Of a DNA stretch of 64,000 nucleotides, positions 1 to 7,388 are shown piece after piece. Numbering within the stretch: the first letter of the stretch is position 1; every line of letters begins with the position of its first letter. This stretch comes from Mycolicibacterium confluentis (GTDB taxonomy: Bacteria > Actinomycetota > Actinomycetes > Mycobacteriales > Mycobacteriaceae). The DNA lies in NCBI RefSeq assembly GCF_010729895.1, contig NZ_AP022612.1, forward strand, positions 1,426,001 through 1,490,000, read 5' to 3'. A model generated the notes under the pieces. It searched no databases. It was not told the DNA's origin and worked only from the letters and a program-made list of their open reading frames with translations. The position numbers and the translations under genes are program-made.

Positions 1-167
1 GCACCGCGATCGGCACCCTGATCGGCGCGTTCATCTTCGGCATGACCAACCAGGGCATCGTCTATGCCGGTTGGAACCCCGACTGGTTCAAGTTCTTCCT
101 CGGCGCGATGCTGCTGTTCGCGGTGGTCGCCAACAACGTGGTCCGCAACTACGCCGCCAAGCGGTAG
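1..167 (+). CDS. Sugar ABC transporter permease, C-terminal end (partial)
   Basis: The window opens inside this gene; the last 54 codons are visible, read in the frame that begins at base 3 and ends with TAG at 165-167. The peptide is hydrophobic (GTLIGAFIFGMTNQGIVYAG, then FFLGAMLLFAVVANN) and ends in the basic tail VVRNYAAKR. That is the usual last transmembrane helix and cytoplasmic end of ribose/xylose-type ABC permeases. The gene lies 13 bases before an ATPase gene of the same transporter class, so the two are almost certainly co-transcribed. The substrate cannot be read from the fragment; the catabolic genes downstream suggest a polyol, inositol or a related carbohydrate. Confidence 0.75.
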   Translation, partial: TAIGTLIGAFIFGMTNQGIVYAGWNPDWFKFFLGAMLLFAVVANNVVRNYAAKR

Positions 168-180
168 GAGAGAAGTCGAC

Positions 181-999
181 ATGAGCACCACTGCTGAAGC
201 GCCCATCGCCGAGACGCCCTCGGGTGGCGATACCCCTCTGGTCGAACTCAGGGGAGTCGGTAAGAGTTACGGAAACATCATCGCGCTCAAGGACATCAAC
301 CTTCGCGTGGGCGCGGGAGAGGTCACCGGTGTGCTCGGTGACAACGGTGCGGGCAAGTCCACGCTGATCAAGATCATCGCCGGTCTGCACAAGCCCACCG
401 ATGGGGAACTGCTCATCGACGGAGTCGCGGCGGAGTTCAGCTCGCCCAAGGACTCGCTCAACGCCGGGATCGCCACGGTGTACCAGGACCTCGCCGTGGT
501 GTCGCTGATGCCGGTGTGGCGCAACTTCTTTCTTGGCAATGAGTTGCGAAAGAAGGGGCTGTTGAAGTCCTTGGACATCAACGCCATGCGCGCGACGACG
601 ATCTCCGAGTTGAACAAGATGGGCATCGACCTGCCCGACGTCGACGCGCCCATCGGTTCGCTGTCGGGCGGTCAGCGCCAGTGTGTGGCGATCGCGCGGG
701 CCATCTTCTTCGGCGCCCGCGTGCTGATCCTCGACGAGCCGACGGCTGCGCTGGGCGTCAAGCAGTCCGGCATGGTGCTGCGCTACATCACCGCGGCCAA
801 GGAGCAGGGTTTCGGGGTCATCTTCATCACGCACAACCCTCATCACGCGCATATGGTCGGCGACCATTTCGTGCTGCTCAACCGTGGCCGGCAGAAACTG
901 GACTGCACCTACGACGAGATCACGCTGGAACACCTGACGCAGGAGATGGCCGGCGGCAATGAACTCGAGGCCTTGACCCACGAATTGGGGCGGCACTAG
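181..999 (+). CDS. Sugar ABC transporter ATP-binding protein
   Basis: A 272-residue ABC ATPase that would energise uptake by the permease just upstream. It shows Walker A (GDNGAGKST, near residue 57), the signature LSGGQRQ (near 160), Walker B (VLILDEPTAAL, near 181) and the H-loop FITHN (near 218). It has one nucleotide-binding domain, whereas RbsA/XylG proteins usually carry two in tandem, so it probably works as a homodimer. The ATG at 181 was chosen because AGGAGAG precedes it by about 8 bases; an open frame extends upstream into the permease gene but lacks such a site. No partner gene follows on this strand, so this ends the transport operon. The substrate is unknown, with a cyclitol or sugar inferred from the neighbours. 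Confidence 0.88.
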   Translation: MSTTAEAPIAETPSGGDTPLVELRGVGKSYGNIIALKDINLRVGAGEVTGVLGDNGAGKSTLIKIIAGLHKPTDGELLIDGVAAEFSSPKDSLNAGIATVYQDLAVVSLMPVWRNFFLGNELRKKGLLKSLDINAMRATTISELNKMGIDLPDVDAPIGSLSGGQRQCVAIARAIFFGARVLILDEPTAALGVKQSGMVLRYITAAKEQGFGVIFITHNPHHAHMVGDHFVLLNRGRQKLDCTYDEITLEHLTQEMAGGNELEALTHELGRH

Positions 1000-1055
1000 G
1001 TTCCGGGCGCCGTTTGACGGTGTCGGAAGCCCGCGCCGCGAGGTCTGTCGCCGTT

Positions 1056-1111
1056 GAAATGTGCGGAATTGCAGCAAATTTCACGAAATAGCCTGCAATT
1101 CCGCACATTTC
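1056..1111. terminator. Long perfect inverted repeat after the ABC operon
   Basis: The arms 1056-1074 and 1093-1111 are perfectly complementary over 19 bases, with an 18-base loop. The element lies 57 bases after the ABC ATPase stop codon and before the 3' end of the convergent AraC gene. It can fold in both RNA strands but has no U-tract, so it could be a bidirectional terminator or a palindromic intergenic repeat. The stem is much longer than a typical intrinsic terminator. Confidence 0.55.
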
Positions 1112-1142
1112 CTCTGGGGCGGGGTGTCCGGGGCCGGGGCAA

Positions 1143-1250
1143 GCCAGCCGGGCCGGGCCGGGCCGAGCCAGCCGGGCCGGGCCGGGCCGGGCCGAGCCAG
1201 CCGGGCTGGGGCCGAGCCAGCCGGGCTAGGGCCGAGCCCAAGCCAGCGCG
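1143..1250. repeat. GC-only tandem repeat with variable unit length
   Basis: Four consecutive units begin GCCAGCCGGG and end CCGA: 1143-1166 (24 bases), 1167-1195 (29), 1196-1215 (20) and 1216-1235 (20), followed by a degenerate fifth. Units differ mainly by insertion of CCGGG steps, which is the pattern expected from slippage. The array runs up to the stop codon of the AraC gene (1257-1259). Confidence 0.8.
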
Positions 1251-1256
1251 GCCGGG

Positions 1257-2177
1257 CTAGGGCAGCAGCGCAGGCTCCGGGGCCGCGCCCAGCCCACGCA
1301 GGCGGGCCGCGTCCAGGCTGGGCGGGGCGCCGAACAGTCGCCGGTACTCCCGGGTGAACTGCGACGGGCTGTCATAGCCGACCCGGTGTCCCACACCCGC
1401 GATGTCGTCGGACTCGGCGACCAGCAGTGATCGGGCCGACTGCAGCCGAATCTGCTTCTGAAACTGCAGGGGACTCATGGCCGTGACGGAGCGGAAGTGC
1501 CGGTGGAATGCCGACGTGCTCATACCGGCCATCTGCGCCAGACCCTCGATTCGCATCGGCTCGGCGTAGTTGTCGCGCATCCAGCTGATCGCCCGGTTCA
1601 GGTGCGTCAGATGACTGTCGGCAAGCGCGATCTGGCGCACCGTGGCTCCGTGCGGGCCGACCAGCAGCCTCCACAGAATCTCCTGTTCGTACAGTGGTGC
1701 GAGCACGGGCGCGTCGGCGGGGCGATCCAGCAGGCGAACCAGGCGTGCGACAGCGTCGAGCAGTTCGGCGTCGGCCTCGCCGGTGGCCATCGCCGGCGCC
1801 GCTGACGTGGTCCGCGGCAGGGCAGGGGCTCGCAGCGCCAGTTCGGCCAGCGCGGCCGGCCGCAGCACCAGACCCACGCCCATCGACGGCCGGGTGGTGT
1901 CGAGGTACTGGCCCGTGACGGGCAGGCTCGCGGTGACGATCAGGATCTGTCCGGCCCGGTACTCGAAGACCTCGTCGCCGAGCAGGAGGCGCTTGCCGCC
2001 CTGCGTCATGACGACCAGGAGGGGCTCGGTGAGCGAGTAGTCGGGGCCCGCCGAGCCCGTCACCTTAGACAGCAGCAGGCCGTTGATGCGTGTCTGCATC
2101 CCCGGCCGCGCGTGCTTCTCGATGTGGCCGCTGATCTCCGACAGCAGGTCCCGCGCACTGGGCATGTCGTCACTCAA
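1257..2177 (-). CDS. AraC-family transcriptional regulator
   Basis: A 306-residue regulator with an N-terminal cupin-like AraC_N region (about residues 25-190, including LTEPLLVVMTQGGKRLLLGD) and a C-terminal pair of helix-turn-helix motifs (about 205-300; RIEGLAQMAGMSTSAFHRHF and then a second motif ending YDSPSQFTREYRRLFG). This type usually binds a small effector and activates a neighbouring operon. It is divergent from an aldo/keto reductase gene across 130 bases, and that gene is its probable target. The start is uncertain: TTG at 2177 has a weak GGAT before it, while ATG at 2165 would remove four residues. The 3' end abuts a GC-rich tandem repeat. Confidence 0.85.
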   Translation of the reverse strand: MSDDMPSARDLLSEISGHIEKHARPGMQTRINGLLLSKVTGSAGPDYSLTEPLLVVMTQGGKRLLLGDEVFEYRAGQILIVTASLPVTGQYLDTTRPSMGVGLVLRPAALAELALRAPALPRTTSAAPAMATGEADAELLDAVARLVRLLDRPADAPVLAPLYEQEILWRLLVGPHGATVRQIALADSHLTHLNRAISWMRDNYAEPMRIEGLAQMAGMSTSAFHRHFRSVTAMSPLQFQKQIRLQSARSLLVAESDDIAGVGHRVGYDSPSQFTREYRRLFGAPPSLDAARLRGLGAAPEPALLP

Positions 2178-2307
2178 TCATCCGAAACGACTAATCGTCG
2201 AGAGATCGGCAGGATTGTGCAAGAGCTTGCGACTATCGCGCTACCGCATGTCCGTGCCCCGCGGTTGTATGGAGTCATCCCAATTCACCTGACACAGGAG
2301 TACTTCA

Positions 2308-3390
2308 ATGACGCTCGACAACTACGTGACGCTCGGCAGATCCGGACTTCGGGTCAGCCCATTCGCACTCGGTGCCATGACCTTCGGAGAGGATTTCGGT
2401 GCCGTCGGCACCACCGTGGAGGACTCCGAACGAATCCTCACGGCCTACCTGGACCGCGGCGGCAACTTCATCGACACCGCGAACTTCTACACCAACGGCC
2501 ACTCCGAGAAGATCCTCGGCGACTACTTCGCCCGCACCCCGGGCAGTCGTCAACGCGTGGTGCTGGCGTCGAAGTTCTTCGGCAACATGTTCCCGGGCGA
2601 CCCGAACGGTGGTGGGGCGGGCCGGTCGGCCATCATCGGGCAACTGCATGACACGCTGCGCCGCCTGCAGACCGACTACCTCGACGTCTACTGGCTGCAC
2701 AACTGGGACCGCAACACGCCGATTGAGGAGACCATGCGGACCCTGGACGACCTTGTGCGCGCCGGCACCGTGCGTTACATCGGGTTCTCCAACACCCCGG
2801 CGTGGCTCACCGCGCAGGCGCAGACCATGGCCGTGCTGCGGGGTTGGACGCCGCTGATCGCCCTGCAGGTCGAGTACTCGCTGCTGGCCCGCACGGTGGA
2901 GAGCGAACTGACCGCGTTGGCGTCGGACCAGGGCCTGGCCCTGGTGCCGTGGAGTCCGTTGGGAGGGGGATTCCTGTCCGGCAAGTACCGGCGTGGCTCC
3001 GCCGTCGTGGACTCGGGCCGAGCGGACGTCGTCGAAGGTCCGACCGACGCGGAGTTCGACGTCATCGAGGCGGTCGCCGGAATCGCCGCTGAACTCGAAA
3101 CCACCTCGTCCGCAGTGGCATTGGCGTGGCTGCGGGCGCGTCGAGGTACGGTCGTGCCGATCATCGGGGCGCGCCGCCTGGCGCACCTGGACTCCAATCT
3201 GGAAGCCCTCGGAGTCGTGTTGACGCCTGAGCACCTGAAGATCCTCGACGTGGTCTCCGCACCGTCGCTGAGTTATCCCGCCGAACTCAACGGCGACATG
3301 CGCGCCACGCTTCAGTTCGCGGGCACCACGGTCGACGGTGAGCCCTCCACGGTGTTCCCGATGCTGCTCGCCAGCGACGTTCGGTACTGA
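2308..3390 (+). CDS. Aldo/keto reductase
   Basis: A 360-residue NADPH-dependent oxidoreductase of the aldo/keto reductase TIM-barrel superfamily, which reduces aldehydes or ketones to alcohols. The catalytic tetrad is visible: Asp and Tyr in FIDTANFYTNGHSEKILG (near residues 52-62), Lys in VVLASKFFG (near 85) and His in YLDVYWLHNWD (near 131). The cofactor region near the C terminus has IIGARRLAHLDSNLEAL. The ATG at 2308 follows AGGAG by about 9 bases. It is transcribed away from an AraC regulator that probably controls it, and it ends 3 bases before the convergent isomerase gene. The physiological substrate is unknown; proteins of this type are often loosely specific. Confidence 0.88.
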   Translation: MTLDNYVTLGRSGLRVSPFALGAMTFGEDFGAVGTTVEDSERILTAYLDRGGNFIDTANFYTNGHSEKILGDYFARTPGSRQRVVLASKFFGNMFPGDPNGGGAGRSAIIGQLHDTLRRLQTDYLDVYWLHNWDRNTPIEETMRTLDDLVRAGTVRYIGFSNTPAWLTAQAQTMAVLRGWTPLIALQVEYSLLARTVESELTALASDQGLALVPWSPLGGGFLSGKYRRGSAVVDSGRADVVEGPTDAEFDVIEAVAGIAAELETTSSAVALAWLRARRGTVVPIIGARRLAHLDSNLEALGVVLTPEHLKILDVVSAPSLSYPAELNGDMRATLQFAGTTVDGEPSTVFPMLLASDVRY

Positions 3391-3393
3391 TTT

Positions 3394-4167
3394 TCACACC
3401 GTGAACGCCGCCCGGAAGGCCGCCAGGGCCTCAGCGCTGTCCCCGGCGGCATAGGCCTCCATGCCCACCGTTCCGCGGTATCCGCTGTCCCGCAGCGCCT
3501 TGGCGACTGCGGGATAGTGGATTTCGCCGGTGCCAGGCTCGCATCGGCCGGGCACATCGGCGACCTGGACCTCGCCGATCGCCGCTCCGCAGCGACGCAC
3601 CAGTTCGATCAGGTTCCCCTCGCCGATCTGCGCGTGGTACAGATCCAGCATCATCTTGACGTGGGGATGGTCGACGGCCTCGACGAGTGCCAGGGTGTCC
3701 TTGGCGCGGGCCAGCGGAACCCCGGGGTGGTCGACGAGGGTGTTCAGATTCTCAAGACAGAACGTGACCCCTGCATCGGCGCCGAGTTCGCCGAGCGCCT
3801 CGAGTCCGCGTAGCGCCGAGAACCACATGGCGCCGGTGACGCGTTGTTGTGGGCGAGCGGCCTGACCGTCGACGAGTTCACCGGGATGGACGACCAGGCG
3901 CGGAACACCCAGCACCGCGGCGGCCTTGACGGCCTGCTGGGCGGTGCGCACGACTTCTGCGGCACCGTCGGGATCGTAGAGGTCACCGTGCAGGTAGCCG
4001 GTCATCGAGGAGAACCGCGCTCCTGTGGCGGCCAGCGCGGCGAGGTCTTTGTCCTCGAAGCTCCAGATCTCGACTGCGAAGCCGAAGTCGGAGATGCGTC
4101 GCGCACGTTCGACGATGTCGAGGTCGGTGAAGACCATCTCGGCGCAGACCGCCAGTTCAAAGGTCAT
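3394..4167 (-). CDS. Sugar isomerase/epimerase-type TIM barrel (hydroxypyruvate isomerase-like)
   Basis: A 257-residue protein of the AP-endonuclease-2/xylose-isomerase-like TIM-barrel family. The opening (LAVCAEMVFTDLDIVERARR, then FAVEIWSF) resembles hydroxypyruvate isomerases. Conserved metal-binding acids occur in FCLENLN (near 144), MMLDLYHAQIGEGN (near 176) and VGMEAYA (near 237). It probably isomerises or epimerises a small sugar or keto-acid during carbohydrate breakdown. The ATG at 4167 gives a complete first strand. It is convergent with the aldo/keto reductase gene, 3 bases apart, and divergent from a small membrane-protein gene. The exact substrate is not determinable here. Confidence 0.75.
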   Translation of the reverse strand: MTFELAVCAEMVFTDLDIVERARRISDFGFAVEIWSFEDKDLAALAATGARFSSMTGYLHGDLYDPDGAAEVVRTAQQAVKAAAVLGVPRLVVHPGELVDGQAARPQQRVTGAMWFSALRGLEALGELGADAGVTFCLENLNTLVDHPGVPLARAKDTLALVEAVDHPHVKMMLDLYHAQIGEGNLIELVRRCGAAIGEVQVADVPGRCEPGTGEIHYPAVAKALRDSGYRGTVGMEAYAAGDSAEALAAFRAAFTV

Positions 4168-4329
4168 CGCCGGGGTCTCCTGATCATGGGAACGTTCTGG
4201 GGCACGTTGAACCTCTCGTCTTCGGCGCCGACCGCTGTCAGCGACGTCCACTTCGCGTTTTCGCGCACAGCCGCTGCGAGTTTCCCCGCGACCCGCAGCG
4301 GGTACTGACGGAACGACACCGCACGAGAG

Positions 4330-4551
4330 ATGGGGCTGGACGTGACGACGGAAACCGAGATCATCGGGCAGACACGGACGACCGAAACGGTCAGCTCGCT
4401 GGGACTGGTGCTCAACTTCGCCGCAGTGGTGATCATGGCCGTCGCGTTGGCGGGCCTGGGCTTGGGCAACGGCCTGGCGGCAGCGTGTTCGGCGGCGGTG
4501 GCGGTCATCGCCTTCACGGCCAGTCTGGCCTGCTTCGCGCTGGACCGCTGA
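4330..4551 (+). CDS. Small two-helix membrane protein, unknown
   Basis: A 73-residue protein with a polar N terminus (about 20 residues) and two predicted transmembrane helices, LGLVLNFAAVVIMAVALAGL and a second from about residue 50 (AAACSAAVAVIAFTASLACF), ending in LDR. I do not recognise a family. It is the only plus-strand gene in a run of minus-strand catabolic genes and its stop lies one base from the stop of the convergent oxidoreductase gene. The start could be ATG 4330 or GTG 4342; neither has a strong ribosome site. The dense hydrophobic pattern and good codon usage favour a real gene, but I would want expression data. Confidence 0.5.
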   Translation: MGLDVTTETEIIGQTRTTETVSSLGLVLNFAAVVIMAVALAGLGLGNGLAAACSAAVAVIAFTASLACFALDR

Positions 4552-4552
4552 G

Positions 4553-5527
4553 TCATCGCAGCGGCAGCCCGGCCGCGGTGTAGGCGGCATCGACCAGGGA
4601 CATGTTGGCCACCGGATCGGCGATCGAGACGGGCAGCGGAGCCCCGGCGATCACCGTCGCCGCGAATTTCTCCAACTGCCAGCTGTACGACGTCCTGGTG
4701 CCCAGGTGCTCGACCCGCTCGCCATCGGCCGTCCGCACCGTGATCCGGTCGTCCCCATGCGGCTTGATGAAGTTGTGCGCCGTCGCCGACCCGGCTGAGC
4801 CGATCAACGTGATGCGGAAATCCTGTTCGGCGGCCACCATGCTGTTGACCGACCGCGCGGTGACCTCGCCCAACGACAGGTCGACGGTGCAGCTTTCGTC
4901 GACGCCCGCCGCACACTCGACGGCGCGGGCCTCGACGATCCGCGGTGCGACGCCCCGCGCGGCCGCCACGGCGCGCACGAACTGCAGCCCGTAACAGCCG
5001 AGGTCCATCAGCGCCCCGCCTGCCAGGTCCAGCCGCCAGCGCGGATCGTCGTCGGCCGGTGGTGGCATTTCCATCCGCACCTCGATGTGCCGCAGTCGGC
5101 CGATCTCGGACCCACCGGCCAGATCGAGCATCCTGCGGGTCACCGGGTGGTGCACATGGTGGAAGGCCTCGATCACCGGTACACCGGACGCTGCAGAGGC
5201 CGCGGCGACCTGTCGCGCCTCGGCCTGGTTGCGGGCATATGGCTTCTCGGTCAGCGTGGGCTTGCCGGCCGCGACCGCCGCGAGATTCCATGGCGCGTGC
5301 AGGGAATTGGCCAGCGGGTTGTAGATCACGTCGACTTCGGGGTCGGCCAGCACGTCGGCATAGCTGTCGACTGCGCGTTCGACACCGTACTTCTCGGCGA
5401 AGAGCTTGGCGCGGAGCGGATCCCGCGCGCCGATGGCCACCAGGCGGTACCCGAGGTCGTGGGCGGGTCCGACGATCGCGAGTTCGGCGATCCGTGCCGC
5501 ACCCAGAATTCCGATGCGCAGCGTCAC
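4553..5527 (-). CDS. Gfo/Idh/MocA family oxidoreductase
   Basis: A 324-residue NAD(P)-dependent dehydrogenase. The N terminus has the Rossmann motif GILGAARIAE, the cofactor lysine is in TEKPYARN (near 97), and the second domain contains GGALMDLGCYGLQFVRAV (near 175-190). This GGALMDLG-Y arrangement is typical of the xylose dehydrogenase/dihydrodiol dehydrogenase branch rather than of inositol dehydrogenases. The start is GTG at 5527, giving a 4-base GTGA overlap with the stop of the upstream TIM-barrel gene. It is the last gene of a coupled four-gene operon. It probably oxidises a sugar, cyclitol or keto-inositol intermediate; the substrate is unknown. Confidence 0.85.
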   Translation of the reverse strand: MTLRIGILGAARIAELAIVGPAHDLGYRLVAIGARDPLRAKLFAEKYGVERAVDSYADVLADPEVDVIYNPLANSLHAPWNLAAVAAGKPTLTEKPYARNQAEARQVAAASAASGVPVIEAFHHVHHPVTRRMLDLAGGSEIGRLRHIEVRMEMPPPADDDPRWRLDLAGGALMDLGCYGLQFVRAVAAARGVAPRIVEARAVECAAGVDESCTVDLSLGEVTARSVNSMVAAEQDFRITLIGSAGSATAHNFIKPHGDDRITVRTADGERVEHLGTRTSYSWQLEKFAATVIAGAPLPVSIADPVANMSLVDAAYTAAGLPLR

Positions 5528-6387
5528 GCCGAAACCGACTGCAGGAACGCCACACTGGCCAGCACGTCGGCCAGGGGTCCGTCCGTGTCGCCGGGTTCGG
5601 TGTCGAGGATGGTGTCCTGCTCCATCACGTACCACCCGCAATACCCGCTGTCCTCCAGCGTCTTGACGATCCCGGTGATGTCGACATCGCCGGCGCCCAA
5701 CGGCACGTACATGCCTGCCGCGACGGCCTCGGTGTAGGTCAGTTCCCCGGTCTGCACCTTGCTGGCCAGCGCGGCGTCGACGTCCTTGAGGTGGGCGTGT
5801 TCGATGCGCTCGGGCACCGTGCGGGTCAACTCCAGGGGGTCGGTGCCGCCGATCAGCAGGTGTCCGGTGTCCAGGCACAGCGCGATCGACGATCCGGCGA
5901 GCACGCGGTCGACGTCGGATCGGGTCTCCACCATGGTGCCCACATGGGGATGCAGCACGGCCTTGAGCCCGTACTCGGCCGCCAGGGCACTGAGCTTGTC
6001 GAGGTGGGAAAGCAGTGTGGCCCACTGGCTGTCGCCCAATTCGGGGCGAGAGTCGTAACCATCGGTGCCCGTCGCGGCCGCCAGGACGACGACCCCGGCG
6101 CCAGCCGCCACCAGAGACCGCAGGGGGCCGATGAGATCCTGGCTCGGGTCGTGGTCGGCGTCGTGCAGGACGACGGGGACGAACCCGCCGACGCAGGCGA
6201 GCCCGAATCCGTCCAACAGCGAGATCAGTTCGTTCGCATCGCTCGGCAGGAATCCGTCGGGTCCCAGTTCGGTGGCGGTCAGGCCGGCCTGACGCATCTC
6301 CGCGAGCACACGGTCCGCCGACATCTGATGTCCCCATCCGGGCACCTCGCACACGCCCCACGAGATGGGGGCTCCGGCAATCTTCAT
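5524..6387 (-). CDS. IolE-like sugar isomerase/epimerase TIM barrel
   Basis: A 287-residue AP-endonuclease-2-type TIM barrel beginning MKIAGAPISWGVCEVPGWGH, which resembles the N terminus of inosose dehydratase (IolE) and related isomerases. Metal-site residues are seen in GLKAVLHPHVGTMVE (near 145-158), LCLDTGHL (near 178) and EHAHLKDVD (near 205). IolE removes water from 2-keto-myo-inositol, and a role in that step or a closely related cyclitol step fits the adjoining dehydrogenases. The ATG at 6387 overlaps the previous gene's stop by 4 bases, and the stop overlaps the next start by 4 bases. The function within the family is inferred from context only. Confidence 0.75.
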   Translation of the reverse strand: MKIAGAPISWGVCEVPGWGHQMSADRVLAEMRQAGLTATELGPDGFLPSDANELISLLDGFGLACVGGFVPVVLHDADHDPSQDLIGPLRSLVAAGAGVVVLAAATGTDGYDSRPELGDSQWATLLSHLDKLSALAAEYGLKAVLHPHVGTMVETRSDVDRVLAGSSIALCLDTGHLLIGGTDPLELTRTVPERIEHAHLKDVDAALASKVQTGELTYTEAVAAGMYVPLGAGDVDITGIVKTLEDSGYCGWYVMEQDTILDTEPGDTDGPLADVLASVAFLQSVSA

Positions 6388-7388
6388 CGTCTGACCTCTT
6401 CGATGGTGACGGGCGCGTTGCGGCGCAGGGATTCGGCGGCGGCCTCGGCGATCCACGCGACCTCGACGGCGTCGGCCACGGTCGCGCCCTGGATGGGGCC
6501 ACCGTCGACCACACCGAGGAAGGCGCCGAGTTCGGCGCGGAACGCGTCGGTGAACCGGTCCATGAAGAAGTGGTGGGGCTGACCCGTCGGGAAGTCGTTG
6601 CGGGGGTCCGTGTTTCGCACTGGAACGCCCTGATCCCAGCCCGCGACGACGGTGTCGGTGAAGCCGTGCACCTCGAGCCTGCAGTCGTAACCACGTCCGT
6701 TGTAGCGGGCCGCCGACACCACGCCGAGTGCACCGCCGTCGAAGCGGACGGTGATCGCGGCGGTGTCGACGTCGCCGTATTCGGTGAACAGTGGGTCGCC
6801 CTGCACGCTGCCGGTGGCGTACACCTCCACGGCCTCCTGGCCGGTGATCCAGCGCAGGACGTCGAAATCGTGTACCGCGCAGTCCCGAAAGATTCCGCCG
6901 GAACCGGCGATGTACTCCATGGGCGGTGGCGCGGGGTCCATCGTGGTGCTGCGGACGGTGTGCAGGGCGCCGAGGTCACCGCGGTCGACGGCGGCCTTGG
7001 CGGCCGCGAACGCGGCGTCGAAGCGGCGCTGGTACCCGATCTGGACCGGGACGCCCGAACGCGCGATCGCCTCGGCGACCCGTGCGCTCTCGGCCGCGGT
7101 GGAGGCGACGGGCTTCTCGCAGAAGGTGGGCACGCCACGTTCGACCGCCGCCACGGTCAATGCCGCGTGCGCGGGGGTCGCGGCCGCGACCACGACGCCG
7201 TCGACACCCGAGGAGAGCAGCTTCTCGGCCGAATCCACCGGAGTCACGTCGTATTTGGTGGCGACCTGCGCGACGACGTCGGGTCGTTCGTCGGTGATGA
7301 GCAGGCGGTCCACGCCCGGCAGGTTGGTCAGTGTCTCGGTGTGGAACGCGCCGATCCGGCCGAGGCCGATGAGCCCGAGTGTGGTCAT
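6384..7388 (-). CDS. Inositol 2-dehydrogenase-like Gfo/Idh/MocA oxidoreductase
   Basis: A 334-residue NAD(P)-dependent dehydrogenase. It has the Rossmann motif GLIGLGRIGAFH at the N terminus, the conserved cofactor/catalytic lysine in FCEKPVA (near 92), and the family motif GGIFRDCAVHDFDVLRWITG (near 163-182) with the catalytic Asp-His neighbourhood of inositol dehydrogenases (IolG). It probably oxidises myo-inositol or another cyclitol to the 2-keto form. The start ATG at 7388 overlaps the dioxygenase stop by 4 bases. It sits in the middle of the four-gene operon controlled, by inference, by the divergent LacI regulator. A second, more distant Gfo/Idh enzyme in the same operon suggests two successive or epimeric oxidations. 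Confidence 0.82.
   Translation of the reverse strand: MTTLGLIGLGRIGAFHTETLTNLPGVDRLLITDERPDVVAQVATKYDVTPVDSAEKLLSSGVDGVVVAAATPAHAALTVAAVERGVPTFCEKPVASTAAESARVAEAIARSGVPVQIGYQRRFDAAFAAAKAAVDRGDLGALHTVRSTTMDPAPPPMEYIAGSGGIFRDCAVHDFDVLRWITGQEAVEVYATGSVQGDPLFTEYGDVDTAAITVRFDGGALGVVSAARYNGRGYDCRLEVHGFTDTVVAGWDQGVPVRNTDPRNDFPTGQPHHFFMDRFTDAFRAELGAFLGVVDGGPIQGATVADAVEVAWIAEAAAESLRRNAPVTIEEVRR

Noticed and set aside
1143..1250. CRISPR array
   Set aside because: The units are contiguous and nearly identical without unique spacers, so it is a tandem repeat. No cas gene is near.
4553..7138. A single 861-codon reverse frame joining the two Gfo/Idh genes
   Set aside because: Only the last 324 residues look like a protein; the rest is an R/P/S-rich out-of-frame reading of two well-supported genes. 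Each gene has its own start with a 4-base overlap.
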